Assembly: GCA_021234155.1 (NCBI GenBank)
Contig: JAJEKV010000023.1
Location: forward strand, 2,346,557 to 2,410,556
Origin: Isoetes taiwanensis
Lineage: Eukaryota; Streptophyta; Lycopodiopsida; Isoetales; Isoetaceae
Direction: 5' to 3'
Length of the DNA: 64,000 nt
The position numbers and the translations under genes were made by a program. The notes under the pieces were generated by a model. The model saw only the letters and a list, made by a program, of their open reading frames with translations. It searched no databases and was not told the origin of the DNA. Below are positions 36,841 through 49,060 of the stretch, in pieces; within the stretch, counting starts at the first letter, position 1, and each line of letters starts with the position of its first letter.

Positions 36841-39800
36841 ATATTTTCTTAAAAAGAAAAAAAAAAGTTTTGAAAAAAATTAAACTTTAAAAAAAACTGA
36901 CGGTTATTATTTTTATCCCATCTCGCTGACTCGCGCCCTTCGCCTCGCCCATCCGCCATAGCCGTCGGAGAAGAGCTCGCCTCCCCCATAACTTGTGTTT
37001 GGTCGCCGCCACAACCACCATCCCAAAATAAATACTTCCTTCAACCTTTTTCCTACCGCAATGAACATGGCTCGTACCTTTGGTTTTGTATATTACAATA
37101 ACTCAACATCCACCAGATCTTTGCCAAGCTTGGTGAGCAGCTTGCCGATGACTTGAGAAAGGTCGACCTCCTCCTGAAAGAGTTGGTACAGCGGTTTGTC
37201 GCCAGACATAGACTTCCTTACCCTATTTTCCATCTATCCGAGCACTTTTGCTGAAACTTAATGCCCTAGGACAACCCCACACTGGTAGAACAACCCGACC
37301 AAGTCCTGATGCTGGACAAGTTTTACCCTCCCTCGTGTGTGGAGGTTGCCGAATACGAGATCATCCATGCAGAGGCCGAAAGGATCATAGGGCTCGCTCG
37401 AGAAGCGGCGAGGGGAGATCCGAGAGCCAGAGGTAGGAAATATACCTACCTAGGAGACGGCCACGACATCACATCGGAGGACCCCTTTATGATGAGGCAA
37501 CCCAAAGTTTTGTTTGGGGTGAAGTCCCATCATACCTCGCGGTGGACCACCTGATTTCCATCCAGCTAGATATGTAGGGCCGGTCCGACCGATACCGCAT
37601 TTAGCCGCCGTAAGAGTGAATGCCTGGTCGCCTTCATCAAATGGAAGAGCGATGGCGGCCGATGATACCGCGTAGCAAGAGGCGCAATGGGCGTGAGCAA
37701 AGAATGGTAGGCGCAGGAGCTTGCAAGCGTAAGGAGGATCGCCAGAGACCCAACAAAACGGCGAGTAGAACACTCAGCGGGCTCCTGACCAGATGGAGAC
37801 CTGTTGTTAAACGGAGGCGAAAGTCCACGACCCATAAGTCGCGGAGCGCCTATAAGGAGAAGTTCAAGACAGTTGGGGGCATCGAAAAAGCCATGAGCTC
37901 GCCGCCGCCAGGATCGCGGATGCCGCCCAACCCTCGGCCGATCTCAGGGGGCAAGACCCTGCCCAAGAAGCTGACACAACCAAAGAAGCCGCACAGGTAT
38001 AGGCCCAGTACCGTAGCGTTGAGAGAGATTCGAAAGTATCAGAAGACAACAGAGCTTCTGCTATGGAAGCTTCCCTTCCAGCGTCTGGTATAGCACAAGA
38101 GTATTGGACCGATCTTCGGTTCCAAACTTTTGCTATGCTCGCCCTCAAGGAGGCCGCCAAGGATGACTTGGTAACACTTTTTGGGATGCTAACCCCTGTG
38201 CTATTCACGCCAAGAGGGTTACCATCATGACAAAGGATTTGGCTCTCACCAGGAGAATTTGGGGAGACTATAATTAGCTTGCTTGTCAAGCATTTTGTTG
38301 TACAAATTTTGTATAGACATATAAAAAAATTTTATTGCCTAAATTCTTTTGTAAGTATAAAGTATTTTTAAATTATTAATAATAACTGGCGCTGACGCAG
38401 CATAAAGTTTAAAATAAAGTCACATTAAACATCATTTAGGGTTTCATTTCTTCTCGCTCCTTCTCCACCACTCGCTTGTGCAATGGAGAGCACTAGCCTC
38501 CTTCAATGGTACCAAGATGGAGAACATTGGGATCCTCAGGTCCCATTCGACCTCCTTCAGCCTTTTCTGCTCCAAAAGGTAGACCTCATTACTAACATGC
38601 AGGCCCACCCTGATTATGCTGCTTTTCTTGAGTTCTATACTCAGGAAATGGTATCCCTCTGTATCACCATAGGGGATCCACCCCATCTTGGAAAGAGCCA
38701 TTGTGCGAGACATGTTGGGGAGTGATTCTCATGCCCCTAACATCCTCACAGGAAAGCTCAGATGGGGCAAGAATCCACCCATCTGAATGCATGCGGGCTA
38801 ACAATACTTTGAAGTAAAATTTGCTCTGGCTATACTCATGGATCAGTATTTGAGAATTAGACCTTGCCAGCAGAGAAAGGAAAAGCATCAGTGGTCTAAA
38901 ACAAAGAAGATGACGAGTACATCCGGGAAATTGACTTCGTTCACTGGAAACAGTTAGTGGAGTAGATGCCTCTACACCGAGATCAAGGGGCACGCCTTAC
39001 TGGCTTGGATGCCCTCCCAGTTGTCCAGCGTTAAAGGCAAGAATACCTCCTATTCGAGGATATCATGTGGACTTACCATGTTGTTGCTGACCTTAAGTCC
39101 AAAAGGAAGGCACAAGTATTGTACGAGCTCGCCGAGTATTGCATGGATGATTTCATCGATTTTACACCAGCTGAGCTCCCTGCTGAGGTGCAGCAGTTGC
39201 TTAAATTTCATCAGGAGACCATTGAGTCAGTTAACACCCTCTTGAGGCTATGAGACCTTGTGTTGCAAAAGACCCCGTCACAGCCACCTGAAGAAGCTTT
39301 TGTTGCTATGGGACCACACGTCCCAAACATTAACATGGTGGATATTCCCTTCGAATCAGAGGAAGAAGGAGAAGATCTTTATGACAGTAAAAATCATCTG
39401 AGGGAAGAAAAGCACGAAGTTAAGGAAGAGGAGGTCAATACGGACCTCGACAAGGAAGCAACCACCTCTATCATCCCAGAGGTTAGTGCTCTAGGAAATC
39501 ACATTACCCGCTTCTTCTTTCAGCTTTTAAACAGGGACATGTCCTTTTGTGGCACGGGATCTAGCTCCAGAGGTAGAGGCATCATGGCGGGCACTCTGTA
39601 CGTTATCCACCTTAGCTGGACATAAGAAGCTCCCACATCGCTACATGTGCTTGTGCGACGGGATTCTCAGCTTTGACTGCCCTAGGGCAAGATATTGCAC
39701 CGTGGATGAGCATGAAGCTCGTTGTGGCCGCACCTTTGGCCACGGCTTATCCTCCAGAGATTGCTTTCGTCGTTGCCTGTACCATCAGCCCCAGAGTTAC

Positions 39801-40700
39801 CCTACTTCCACACCGCCAGCCCCCTCCACCTTCTACGTCGATGGATCATGATGCAGGACCTAGCTCTTGAATATAGTTTTTGATTATAGTATATGGCCCT
39901 CGGCCATTAAGATATATGTATTACTTAAACAATAGGCACTTGTATGCCACTCATAATATAAACTTCGATATTCAATGTTTCATTCTTTTTCTCTCTAATG
40001 TATGCCTTGTATGTAAATTATAAGACATTCATTGTACATCTATTGCGGGGTCTACTACAGGGACAAACATGCTATGCTACCCCACTAATGGGTGGGAACT
40101 TGTCACGCTTTCTTCGAGATAAAACCACTTACGACTTTACGATGCACCATGCGCGGAGTTGGTCCCACTCGATAAACAACATATACGAGGAAGCACTCTT
40201 CAATGTGGATGATCACCGTTGGGAACTCTATCGAGCAATGAACAATTTGTTCAATCTCTTGATCATAAGCCTGGCCATGGAGTACCAGGATATCATCCTC
40301 AGGGCTTGGCAGAAGTATAATCTATTGTGGTCAGCAAACCCTTCATTCGATGCTGAATCCACTCACATGTCCAACTGACTATGCTTATATATAAACATCT
40401 TTAAGATTTCATATTCTGTTTGTCCATTCGAGCATTATGTTAAATGTGACGTCAATTTCTACTCTAACATCGAGTATTTTCTTTCCTAATGGTGTTATTA
40501 TGACAATACTTGAATGTTGTGCTTATCTCAATCTTATCCATATTTTAGACGGTGTACGTCCCCCTCCATGGGTGACACCCATGCAATCTGATCGTCTAAC
40601 TCTAGAACAAGACTCATACTTATGAAGTGCCAACTTATTGAGAGCTTACGTACTTCAGAACAATCCATTCCGCCAGTACCGCAAGAATATGGACTTCAGA
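36841..40700 (+). mobile_element. Pre-gag accessory region of gypsy element B
   Basis: About 3.5 kb between LTR and gag, shared in order with element A. Readable fragments are KFYPPSCVEVAEYEIIHAEA with REAARGDPRARGRKYTYLGD (37,309-37,460); an Ala/Glu-rich, helix-prone segment ending [20 protein letters not shown] near 38,120; MESTSLLQWYQDGEHWDPQV (38,483-38,725); then DLKSKRKAQVLYELAEYC with FTPAELPAEVQQLLKFHQET (39,065-39,253). A very acidic stretch (FESEEEGEDLYD, EVKEEEVNTDLDKE) covers 39,260-39,625. Frameshifts separate the fragments, so one or two ancestral frames are implied. No known domain is recognised. The position matches the extra pre-gag frame of some gypsy lineages. Confidence 0.5.
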
Positions 40701-40719
40701 TTCCCGGTATAGCAAATCA

Positions 40720-41760
40720 TTAGCCACTACTGCCACCTGTACCACCATCTACTCCAGCTACATCCACACGCTCAAAGCGTACACGGAGCAGTTCATTATC
40801 TGATGCCAGTTCTGAATCGTCCGAGTCATCGGAGTCTTTTGAGTCAGCAGATGATCATGCAAAGTTCAAGAAGAAGGATATCGAAAAAATCGTGACACAC
40901 CGCCATTACCAAAGATTTGGAAGAACCGTGAATTGGCTCAATTTCTGCAAGACCAGGTCGGATGTGGATGCCGAATCCTGGTTAGATGAGATGCATGAAT
41001 TCGGCAAGTCCTATGGAATAACCGAGAAGGATATCAGCAAGGTCGCCCCCACGAACCTCACAGGGTCAGGCCGTATTTGGTGGAAGGGATATGCCCACTC
41101 TCATGGGTTGACTTGAGGTAGGCGTCGATATAAGGTTTTTGCTAAAGCTTTCAAATCTCACTATGTCCCTAGAGCTCATCGCTGCCAACAAATTCAAACC
41201 TTTTACCGCCTGGAACAAAAGAATATGATAGTCCAAGCATACACAGATGAATTTATGCGTTTGCGCTTGTATGTTCTGGGAAAGTCAACGCAGTGCAGTT
41301 GAAGGGTATACCGAGGGGTTATTCCCTACTCTCATGAAAATGGTCTGAGCCATAGATCCCAAAACAATAGCAAAAATCGAGGCTAAAGCTCTTAGCTTGG
41401 AGGAGGATACTCCTAAGTACCAGCCATCACGCCCTTCTACCTTTGGTCAGACTAGGGGTTATGCACTCGTGGATGCTCACTTAGCCCAGGACCTCCCACT
41501 CGGCTGGGTATCAGAAACAAGATAAGAAAGTTTCCTTTACTATCCCAAATAAGTCTGCTAGTACCATGGGAGCTCCAGGCAATTCTGAGGGAAGTTTGGG
41601 AGCAGTTACGAAGAGACAAACCCTGTTAACGGTGCTTCCTTTTAGGACACCGTATGCAAGAATGCCCATACATTACCCAAAGCTTCTCAGCTGCTTTGAA
41701 GTCATGGGCCCATGACCGATGTCATAGGCCCAACCGAACCGTAGATCGCTATGATGACGA
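40720..41760 (+). pseudogene. Ty3/gypsy gag, element B
   Basis: The frame at 40,892-41,116 carries the start of a retrotransposon gag domain: FCKTRSDVDAESWLDEMHEF, then WWKGYAH. After a stop it continues with FAKAFKSHYVP, YRLEQKN and VQAYTDEFMRL, in the usual order for the helix-rich capsid core. A Ser/acidic linker (SDASSESSESSE-like) precedes it at about 40,800-40,860. The zinc knuckle near 41,640 is frameshifted, leaving only HRMQECP-like residues. The protein would form the particle that packages element RNA. Several stops show the copy is inactive. Confidence 0.75.
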
Positions 41761-42400
41761 GGCACCGACTATATACAAGATGAGTCCCACATTTATGCCG
41801 CTATTGAAATAGGTCAAGCAGATAGTCAATCTTCGTCATAGCCATGGTTGGCCAAGTAGATCGTGAAACCCTTTATCATCCTTATGGACATGGATAGTAC
41901 AATTTTGCTTCACCTAGAATGGCGTAAGCTTTACAGCCTACCCTTTGAAGTAAAAGCCACGCCCAAATACGGCTGTAGTGGGGCCATACGCCATACTCAA
42001 GGTCGACGTATCAATTTGAATAGTCAATTGCCGGAGCACCCGGTTGCTCTAGGGGCCGAGATCATGAATATTGGTTGCTATGAATTCTTGACTGCTGCAA
42101 AGGCAAACACTGATTGTGAAAAGCGAGAAGTCACCTTTAATGCAGTGTATTTCATTGCATCGTTGGATAAAACCATCAAAAAGTATCAAATTGCTTGTAT
42201 TGTTAGGCTTGCATCATTAGAGGCCAAGTCTAAAACAAGAGGAAGTTATTGACAAATTTGCCCCCAATAGTGTTCTTCGAGAATTACCACCTCTTTCCGG
42301 ATGAGATCCATAGGTTGCCACCTTCCGGTAGGCGGAATGTGAAATACCTTGGAACCAGGTACTAAACCTACCAGCAAAGCTCCATACAGAATGAGTACAC
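41761..42400 (+). pseudogene. Ty3/gypsy protease and linker, element B
   Basis: The 129-codon frame at 41,863-42,252 starts FIILMDMDSTILL, where the active-site DSG/DTG of a retroviral-type aspartic protease should be. It reads MDS-T, so the catalytic triplet is altered. Downstream, EVKATPKYGCSG and HPVALGAEIMNIGCYEFL resemble the flap and second beta half of such proteases. It lies directly between gag and RT. Confidence 0.5.
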
Positions 42401-43098
42401 CTGAATTGACAGTTGCAAGAGCTTCTCAAGTTGGGGTTCATTCGACCAAGTGTGTCGTCCTTTGGTGTCCCTATTTTGTTTGTGAAGAAAAAGGATGGTA
42501 CCTTAAAGATGCGCATTGATTACAGGCAATTGAACAAGCACACGATTAAGAACCACTATGCTCTCATCAAGGTGGTCGATGACTTGATGGATCAATTGCA
42601 ATGAGCTAAGTATTTCACAAAGATCTTCGCCCAGGATATCACCAAATAAGAATTAAAGAGGATGACATCCATAAGTTCGTTTTTCGGACACGTTATGGGC
42701 ACTATGAGTTCACTGTTATGCCATTTGGGCTAATTAATGCTCCCCGCCACATTCACGGTTGATGAATAATGTTTTCATAATATCTTGATGACTTTGTCAT
42801 CATCTTCTTCGATGATATCCTCATATACAACAAAACCTTAGAGGATCATGAGCGTCATCTTCAGTTGGCCTTGTAGAAATTGAGACGCCACTAATTTTAT
42901 GCCAAGTTCTCCAAGTGTAGGTTCCAACTACTAAAGTCGATTACTTGGGACATATTGTTTTACGCTAAGGTGATAGTCACGAGATCCGTACCAAGATAGA
43001 AGCGGTGAAAGATTGGCCGATCCCAACAAACTTGTCAGAGGTCTGCAGCTTTCTGGGGTTGGCGAAATATTACCGCAAGTTTGTTAAGGACTTTGCAG
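42401..43098 (+). pseudogene. Ty3/gypsy reverse transcriptase, element B, truncated
   Basis: The frame at 42,413-42,604 contains fingers motifs [35 protein letters not shown] and [20 protein letters not shown]. After frameshifts come [31 protein letters not shown] and LDDFVIIFFDDILIYNKTLE, with the catalytic FFDD box retained at about 42,805-42,820. The connection segment [18 protein letters not shown] ends at about 43,098. There the sequence jumps into LTR DNA, so RNase H and integrase are missing. Several in-frame stops and indels are present. Confidence 0.88.
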
Positions 43099-43285
43099 GA
43101 TTCCCATAGAGGAGGTGGGATGAATGACACCTCCGTGTTCCTCACCCAGACATTTGGCCATCCCCAATGGTCTGAGTTAGACAGAGGGCCTTTCCATGGT
43201 GATGTAGTTGACACGGAGGGGAATTTCCCGGATCTATAACGATGGGAGCATCGTATAGATTCTCGAAGCGCCACAACAAACTTAA
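43099..43285 (+). mobile_element. LTR fragment fused to truncated RT
   Basis: attcccatagaggaggtggg through ttctcgaag (43,101-43,268) matches 36,217-36,380 of the 5' LTR with few changes. On the RT side the last bases are ttgcaggattcccatag; in the LTR they are tataggatccccatag. The junction therefore sits in a shared agga/t microhomology. After about 43,285 the LTR match ends and composite repeat DNA continues. Confidence 0.85.
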
Positions 43286-44215
43286 AACAAACATAAGTAA
43301 AGTATTTTTGGAAAATCGTGTTAGGCACGATATTCAACTCGTAGTCCATGGTATAGGGCGTAATGTAATGCCCGCACCTTATTTGGTTGATAGATAGAGA
43401 CGATATTTGTGATTAGATCCAACATTTTGAGATGTGTACGACATCAATATGCAATTGTATACTAATGCAACTGATTTACATATGCTAACATATTATGGAA
43501 TCTGCTCGAATGGAATGGACAACTGGAGTTAAGATTCTAAGTATGCTCTAAGTGTGTAGAACTTAGTGACAACAAACCGAAAGTGGATGGAATATGAACA
43601 CATAAACTTGAATGAATAAGGCATGTTATCTTGGAGCACACATCTAGGTAGAAGCATGCTTAGGCTAACATGTTGACAAAAATGAAAGCATCTTCCATCA
43701 TTGAACACGCTTCAAGCTATTCAACAGGCCATCCTAACTGTCCCCAACACGGATATCGCCATTTACTTCGTGTTCCAATTCATCCAGATATTGTGACAGC
43801 CAAGTCGTCACATAATCTGGCAAATTCTAGCTTAGATTATAGGCATAGTTGTATTAGATGCTATTTTTTTATCCTTTGCCTAAGCTCTGTGAAAACGAAA
43901 GGGTGAGCCCAAGCCATTTTTTTCTCCTTCGAAAGGGTGAGCCCAAGCCGTTTTTTATCCGTAGTCTCTGCCTTTTACATTGCCTTCTACACCCAAGCTT
44001 AAAGTTTGGAGCACAAAATTGCCCATGCCCTGGGCTCCACCATATCCAGAGTAAAGCAAGCCTTAAATTTGGATGGGACCCCTAATTTCTTTTAAGGGTA
44101 AGTTTTCATCTTGCCATTCAATTTGAAGGGCAAATGTTAGCCACATCTCACAAGAGCCCTAGGCACAACCCCTGAGTCATATATTGACTTTGACCGTTGA
44201 CGTTTGAGATTTTTA
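43101..44215 (+). repeat. Left arm of a ~1.1-kb inverted repeat (partner 55,147-56,330)
   Basis: The arm contains the LTR fragment, then caacaaacttaaaacaaaca, aagcatgcttaggctaacat, a twice-repeated gggtgagcccaagcc and ggatgggacccctaatttct. It ends at tttgagattttta. The reverse complement of 55,147-56,330 follows it throughout with scattered substitutions and small indels. No coding content is recognised. Confidence 0.9.
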
Positions 44216-45500
44216 GCACACCAGTCCAACCAAGCCTACAACCTTTCTTGCAATTCTAGCCTATCCACATAGCAACTCCACCTCATCAAAAACTGATGTG
44301 ACATGATTATTGCCATTGGATTCTTTGTTTCCTAAGATCTATAGCCAAGAGCATTAGATAAGGTACAGAAATAACAAAGATGTCATTCGTCACAATCATC
44401 GAAGGCCAAGCATCCATTTATGGATTGCAAGGAAAGCCACGAACTGATTGCAAGGCCTCTTTCATATTTTCGGCTATGATAATGCCCCCTTCAATCCGGT
44501 TCTGGTGAGTACTCCAATGTTTTGGTGCCCCCTTCAATCCTTGCCCTAGGTTATTGTGGCAATGGCAGATGGCTAAAAGTAAGGCATCAAATCCGGCTCG
44601 TCTTTCCTTTATTCGCGAAGCAATCTGGCAGTAAAACTTCCATACGACTCTAAACTAGACTCTGTGTTTCCTTACTTCAGGCTTTGATTTGTCACGGTCA
44701 TTTCTTTTCCCAACTTTTGGTTAAGAGTTCTCTTTGTCCGGATTCATGTCTTTCTAAAGTATCGATTTGTTAGGGTTTTGGTTACCCAAGAGTTTTTTCG
44801 TTTGCTCGGCTTGCCCTACGATTTTAGGGTCGGATCGATGAGTCCCAATGTGCTTGTTTGACCCAACTATATTTTGCTCTACCTTTTGTTGTTTTGGTTC
44901 CGCGGGTTATGGTAAGACTTTGGTTTAAGACCTCGTGGAAGAGCGGCTCTGCACTTTGATTACAATAGGAAAAGGCATTGTCTTCGCCCGAGCTATTGTT
45001 TCTTGGAAAACAATGCATTGTTTCCCTGTCCGTGGCCATAATTCTGGATTGATTAACTAAAGAGACAAACCATGGTTTGCTACTATTTCATTTCTGCTCA
45101 ACTATCTTCTTATAAATGGCTTCGTTCATGCTAACTCTATTGGCATAGCAACATGTGGCTGCTTTGTAAGCTCCATACATCATTTTTGCTTAGATTGTGT
45201 ACTTTGTCCTTGGCCATTGACTATCTTTAAGTCTAATGGCAAAGGTTGTCTTGGAGATGATTTATGAAGTGATAACAATCCAAAGTCAGAGTCGCTTTCT
45301 TGTATAAAACCGGGCGAATGTCTTTATTGGGATTAGAGAATTTCGATCAGCCCATTAGGCTCGATATGGCGGAGTAATTGGTTTGAAACATCTATCAGGC
45401 TCTTAAGATATTATCGTTGTTAGTTGTCTAGTTAACTAGTTTATGAGATTTAATTAGTTGTTTCGGCAATACATGAATAATACCTTTTGGATTCTCTTAG
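44216..45500. other. Non-coding stretch, no gene recognised
   Basis: DNA just inside the left inverted-repeat arm. Short frames on both strands have no recognised motif. Confidence 0.4.
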
Positions 45501-45614
45501 GTGATTAATGCATGTGTTCCTCACAAGGACTGGGCTCATACTATTTGGGTTCTTGAGCAGCTAAAAGTAGATTCAAGTGTCCCCAAATTAAAAACCTATG
45601 GCCTCGCTATTGAG
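45501..45614 (+). pseudogene. Orphan PPR-like exon
   Basis: A 114-bp, 38-codon stretch is bounded by an acceptor (attctcttag, ending 45,500) and a donor (gag|gtactt, 45,615). It reads VINACVPHKDWAHTIWVLEQ and then LKTYGLAIE. The pattern ACVPxxxW...WVxxQL...TYGLxxE fits paired helices of a pentatricopeptide-repeat protein. It is faintly like the DG1-type organelle PPR proteins, an impression from memory. No companion exon was found within 1 kb on either side, so it is probably a relic or one exon of a gene with long introns. Confidence 0.4.
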
Positions 45615-46200
45615 GTACTTTTTGTTGTTGCTACTCTAGTTTATTTATTTTAGTTTGTGGTATCTTGCATTTAGAGTGTCTATATAAATATAAACAGAAG
45701 TATATGCAGCACATTTTGAAACAATGCTTCTGCTTTCTGTGCACCTATGATGTTGTTTATAAATGATAAGTTAACCAGGACAACCATGTTAAATGACTAT
45801 GGTACAGGAAAGAAAGAAAGCAAGATTTGCTATTGCCTCCAGGAGATTCGAGATATGAGACCCAAGGTCGGTTGGTGTGGTATGTGTGTCTCATAGAATA
45901 GTTGATTTCAAGTGGCGCTAAGAATGCTCTCCCTCCCCTCGAATGTACACTTCACTTTATTTCTCCTCACCCCTATACTTTAAGAAGGATGTTGCCGTAA
46001 AATGGCATGACATAAAAGATGCACTTCATTTCTCCCTCCCTTTCTTTCAAACACTGATTTAATGGCAAAGACCGAAAATTTGAACCGGCATGCAAGGTTT
46101 ATAAAAAAGAAAGTGGACATTTTCTTCCCCGACGCCATACTTATAGAGGTACTATGCATTTCTAGCAATTATCACATCATTGATCGCTCGCTACTATCGA
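45615..46200. other. Non-coding stretch, no gene recognised
   Basis: No gene recognised. The next PPR-like exon, if any, is not visible here. Confidence 0.4.
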
Positions 46201-49060
46201 ACAACCTTGGCACCATCCATCTCCTTGCACAAGATAGACGGACACAATCGCTACCGTAATGTGGGTACAAAATTGCAAAGACAACCCTCTCTTTGTATGC
46301 ATGCTACTTCCCATGTGCAAATAGTAACTTCTATCACTCTCACGCAAATGTGAATAGGCTAGAACCCTATGTCGATCTATATGATGATATACAACAACAC
46401 AAACAGTTGGGCAGTGCCATGTTGCTTGAAGACTTCTATGCATGCAGGGACGTAACATCTCTCAAGACATTCACCCCTTGGCGGAGGGGCGATGCTATAG
46501 CTGCGCCCCCACGTAGGTGGCTCGGCCCACACATCGGATGACAACGGATCACGAGCTATGGCAAGCAATTGCTTTAGCTATGCAATATCTTTGATTGGTA
46601 ATTTGCAATGGACTAGCTCGGTGTCCATCCTCTAGCCAAGAGAACTAGGGCCATGGCTCCAATGTTATTGCCTATGTACTAATGATAGAGCAAGTTCTGC
46701 ACCTGCTTACCCACCTTTGTGTTGGTACAAATAGTAGAGATGAAGAAGTTGATTGTGACCACCAATCCATCCTCTTGCGGTGGATTGGCGGTGTTCGCGA
46801 TGCCCATTGCTCACCGGCCCATGTGCCCTCGGTTAGCTTAGATTATGATATGCGAGAGGCCTATGCGAGATGGTCACAAGTGACCTAGAGGCAATCTTGT
46901 AGCTCTCCATGCCACGAAGAATAGACGCCCGCTTAATCAATGTGCTTATGACTTACGCTAACAAATCCTTTGGGAGAAGTCGCCCACAACAACATTTGGG
47001 AGCTACAACCTCTCCTGCGCAACTAATGGTTTGATGACGAGTGTAGGGAGCTTAAATGTTGGCTTCCGACATGTCAACGACCCAACATTGTGCCCGCTTA
47101 CCATCGGACAATACCGCAGCCGGGGTACATTCTGAGGACATCAACAAGAATCTGTTCTATCTCCCGGACCATCATTCCGTGGATATTTTTTGGAGAAGGG
47201 TATTGCACAAGCCTTTGTAAGCTACATGGAACATCACTTGAGGCGGTGGGTACAATACTTGTAGCAACTCTATAGTCCACGGGGTTTGGACTAGTCATCC
47301 GCGAAGCGGATGTCACCAAGGGCTTCTGACATCTACAAATGGCAAGGCGGCAATTTAGGCGGCATGCGCAAAGGCTTACCCCAATGTGGACCATTAGAGT
47401 TGTTCCCATATAAGGCGGGTGATCGACTTGCTTTCGACCAATTACCATACCATCATGGTCGGGTTCACTCTTTAGTAAATTGTTTGCTGGCAATTTCAAG
47501 CAACGATTGATGATATGGGCATAGGAAGCGGAGATCTGGGGCTCTCACATAGGTAGGATTCCGCCCCAACACTTCACCATTGATCATATAATAATTTTGC
47601 GGACCTTGGTCGAAGATAAAACTGGAATCGTTGGGAAGACCTATATGCTACTTTTATGGATTTTCCAAAAAGCTTTTGATACTAAGCGATAAGAGGGTTA
47701 GGCCCCCTATGGATTTGCGAAATGCGATATATAGGTGAGGCATGCTCATGCCAATTGACACCGTCAGGATAGCCTATCGTCAACAACATTGGAGTCCGTT
47801 AGGGATGCCCACTCTCTCAAATGCTCTTTAACCTGTATATAAATCAGTTGGAAGATTGATTAATCGAGTGCGGAAAACGGGGGAGTTTAGGTCCCACACC
47901 ACATATTTATGCAACTCATATATGCGGATGATGTGGATCTATTAGCCTACGCTCCAGCTGACATGCAACACCATTTGGATGCCCTGGACACATTTTTCCA
48001 GTTCATCGGCATGCGCATCAACTTGCCAAGACTAAGGTGCTACTTATCTCATCATTGCGTCAACCAAGAGCTCCTTCTTTTTACACACGAGGGCAAAATG
48101 TGGTGGTAGCTCCCACCTATAATTATCACGGAAGTGGAGTTTACTTACGACCATGTCTTTGGAACACTTCCATCCGACCTACGCATCTGTGGGGTGGAAA
48201 GCACTTTATGTCATACATAACAAAGCATTAATTAAAAGTAGAGTTGTAGGCCTCGCCCATTAGTCATACTTGTTCATAGCAATCGGTAGAGCTTGTTCTC
48301 CTATCCGGGGTCGAGGTTTTGTCCCTAGCCACCTTGAATGACCTGGAAAGGGTGCAGAAAGCCTTTTTAGTTTGCACACTTGGGGTAAAGTTCATATTTG
48401 CTTATCTGATCCTCGCTGCGGAAACATGTTTCTTGCCCCTCCAAGGGCGCATTGGACCGCCATATCATGCCTTTGAAAAGTGGTTCGGTATGGGCGATGC
48501 CCCTCTTCCTAACCTTGTCTATATCGTGGCATTGGGGCCACAATGCCTCCGAAGCCTATTGAAAGGAGAAACAAGTCTAGTGGTTCTTGTGGAGCGTGCA
48601 AGAGTAGAGGTGCATACAAGTCCAACCGAAAAAAGGACCACCACTATTTGTGGCAGTACCTTGATGCTTGCAAGCTTCATTAATAAACTTTGGGATGTGG
48701 GTGCCCCGGGCGGGTTAAAGCGACACACTACAAGAAGCCGAGATCAATCCCATCTTGACACAAGGTCCACAATGCTACCGCTGCACACATCTCTCCATGA
48801 AGAAGCATAGGCCCGATAGTTTCCATTCGAATGGGGACGCATCGCCTCTGCATTGAGACATGCAGATGGACTCAAGAGGCACATGAGAACATGATTTATC
48901 AATGTTGTTAGCAGGGAGCCATTGAGAATGAATACCATACCCTTCATAGCTGTCCAACATATGACCATATCCGAGCATGCTATATTCAGTTAGTCCCATC
49001 TAATCAGCCACATCATGTGTTTGCTAGACCACGACCTCCGAGGGCTCACTGGGATCATGT
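46201..49060 (+). mobile_element. LINE (non-LTR retrotransposon) relic, endonuclease to C-terminus
   Basis: A decayed LINE ORF2 can be followed in order. The endonuclease block DLYDDIQQHKQLGSAMLLED at about 46,370-46,430 corresponds to the LLGDFNA motif of AP-type endonucleases. The RT palm block is at about 47,605-47,680 (EDKTGIVGKTYM, then FQKAFDT). RQGCPLSQMLFNLYINQLED is near 47,800-47,850. The catalytic YADD is in LIYADDVDLLAYAPADMQHH at 47,912-47,970. The post-RT segment LERVQKAFLV, with LPLQGRIGPPYHAFEKW, is at about 48,345-48,485. Multiple stops and frameshifts mean it is dead. No 3' tail or target-site duplication was identified. Confidence 0.8.

Noticed and set aside
11056-43285. 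Endogenous pararetrovirus (caulimovirid) insertion
   Set aside because: The elements have LTRs, a gag with a zinc knuckle, an HHCC/DDE integrase and a chromodomain-like tail, which fit Ty3/gypsy retrotransposons. No movement-protein-like segment was seen.
48319-48810. 163-codon frame as a host gene
   Set aside because: Its first half is the post-RT region of the LINE (LPLQGRIGPPYHAFEKW), and the rest has no separate identity.
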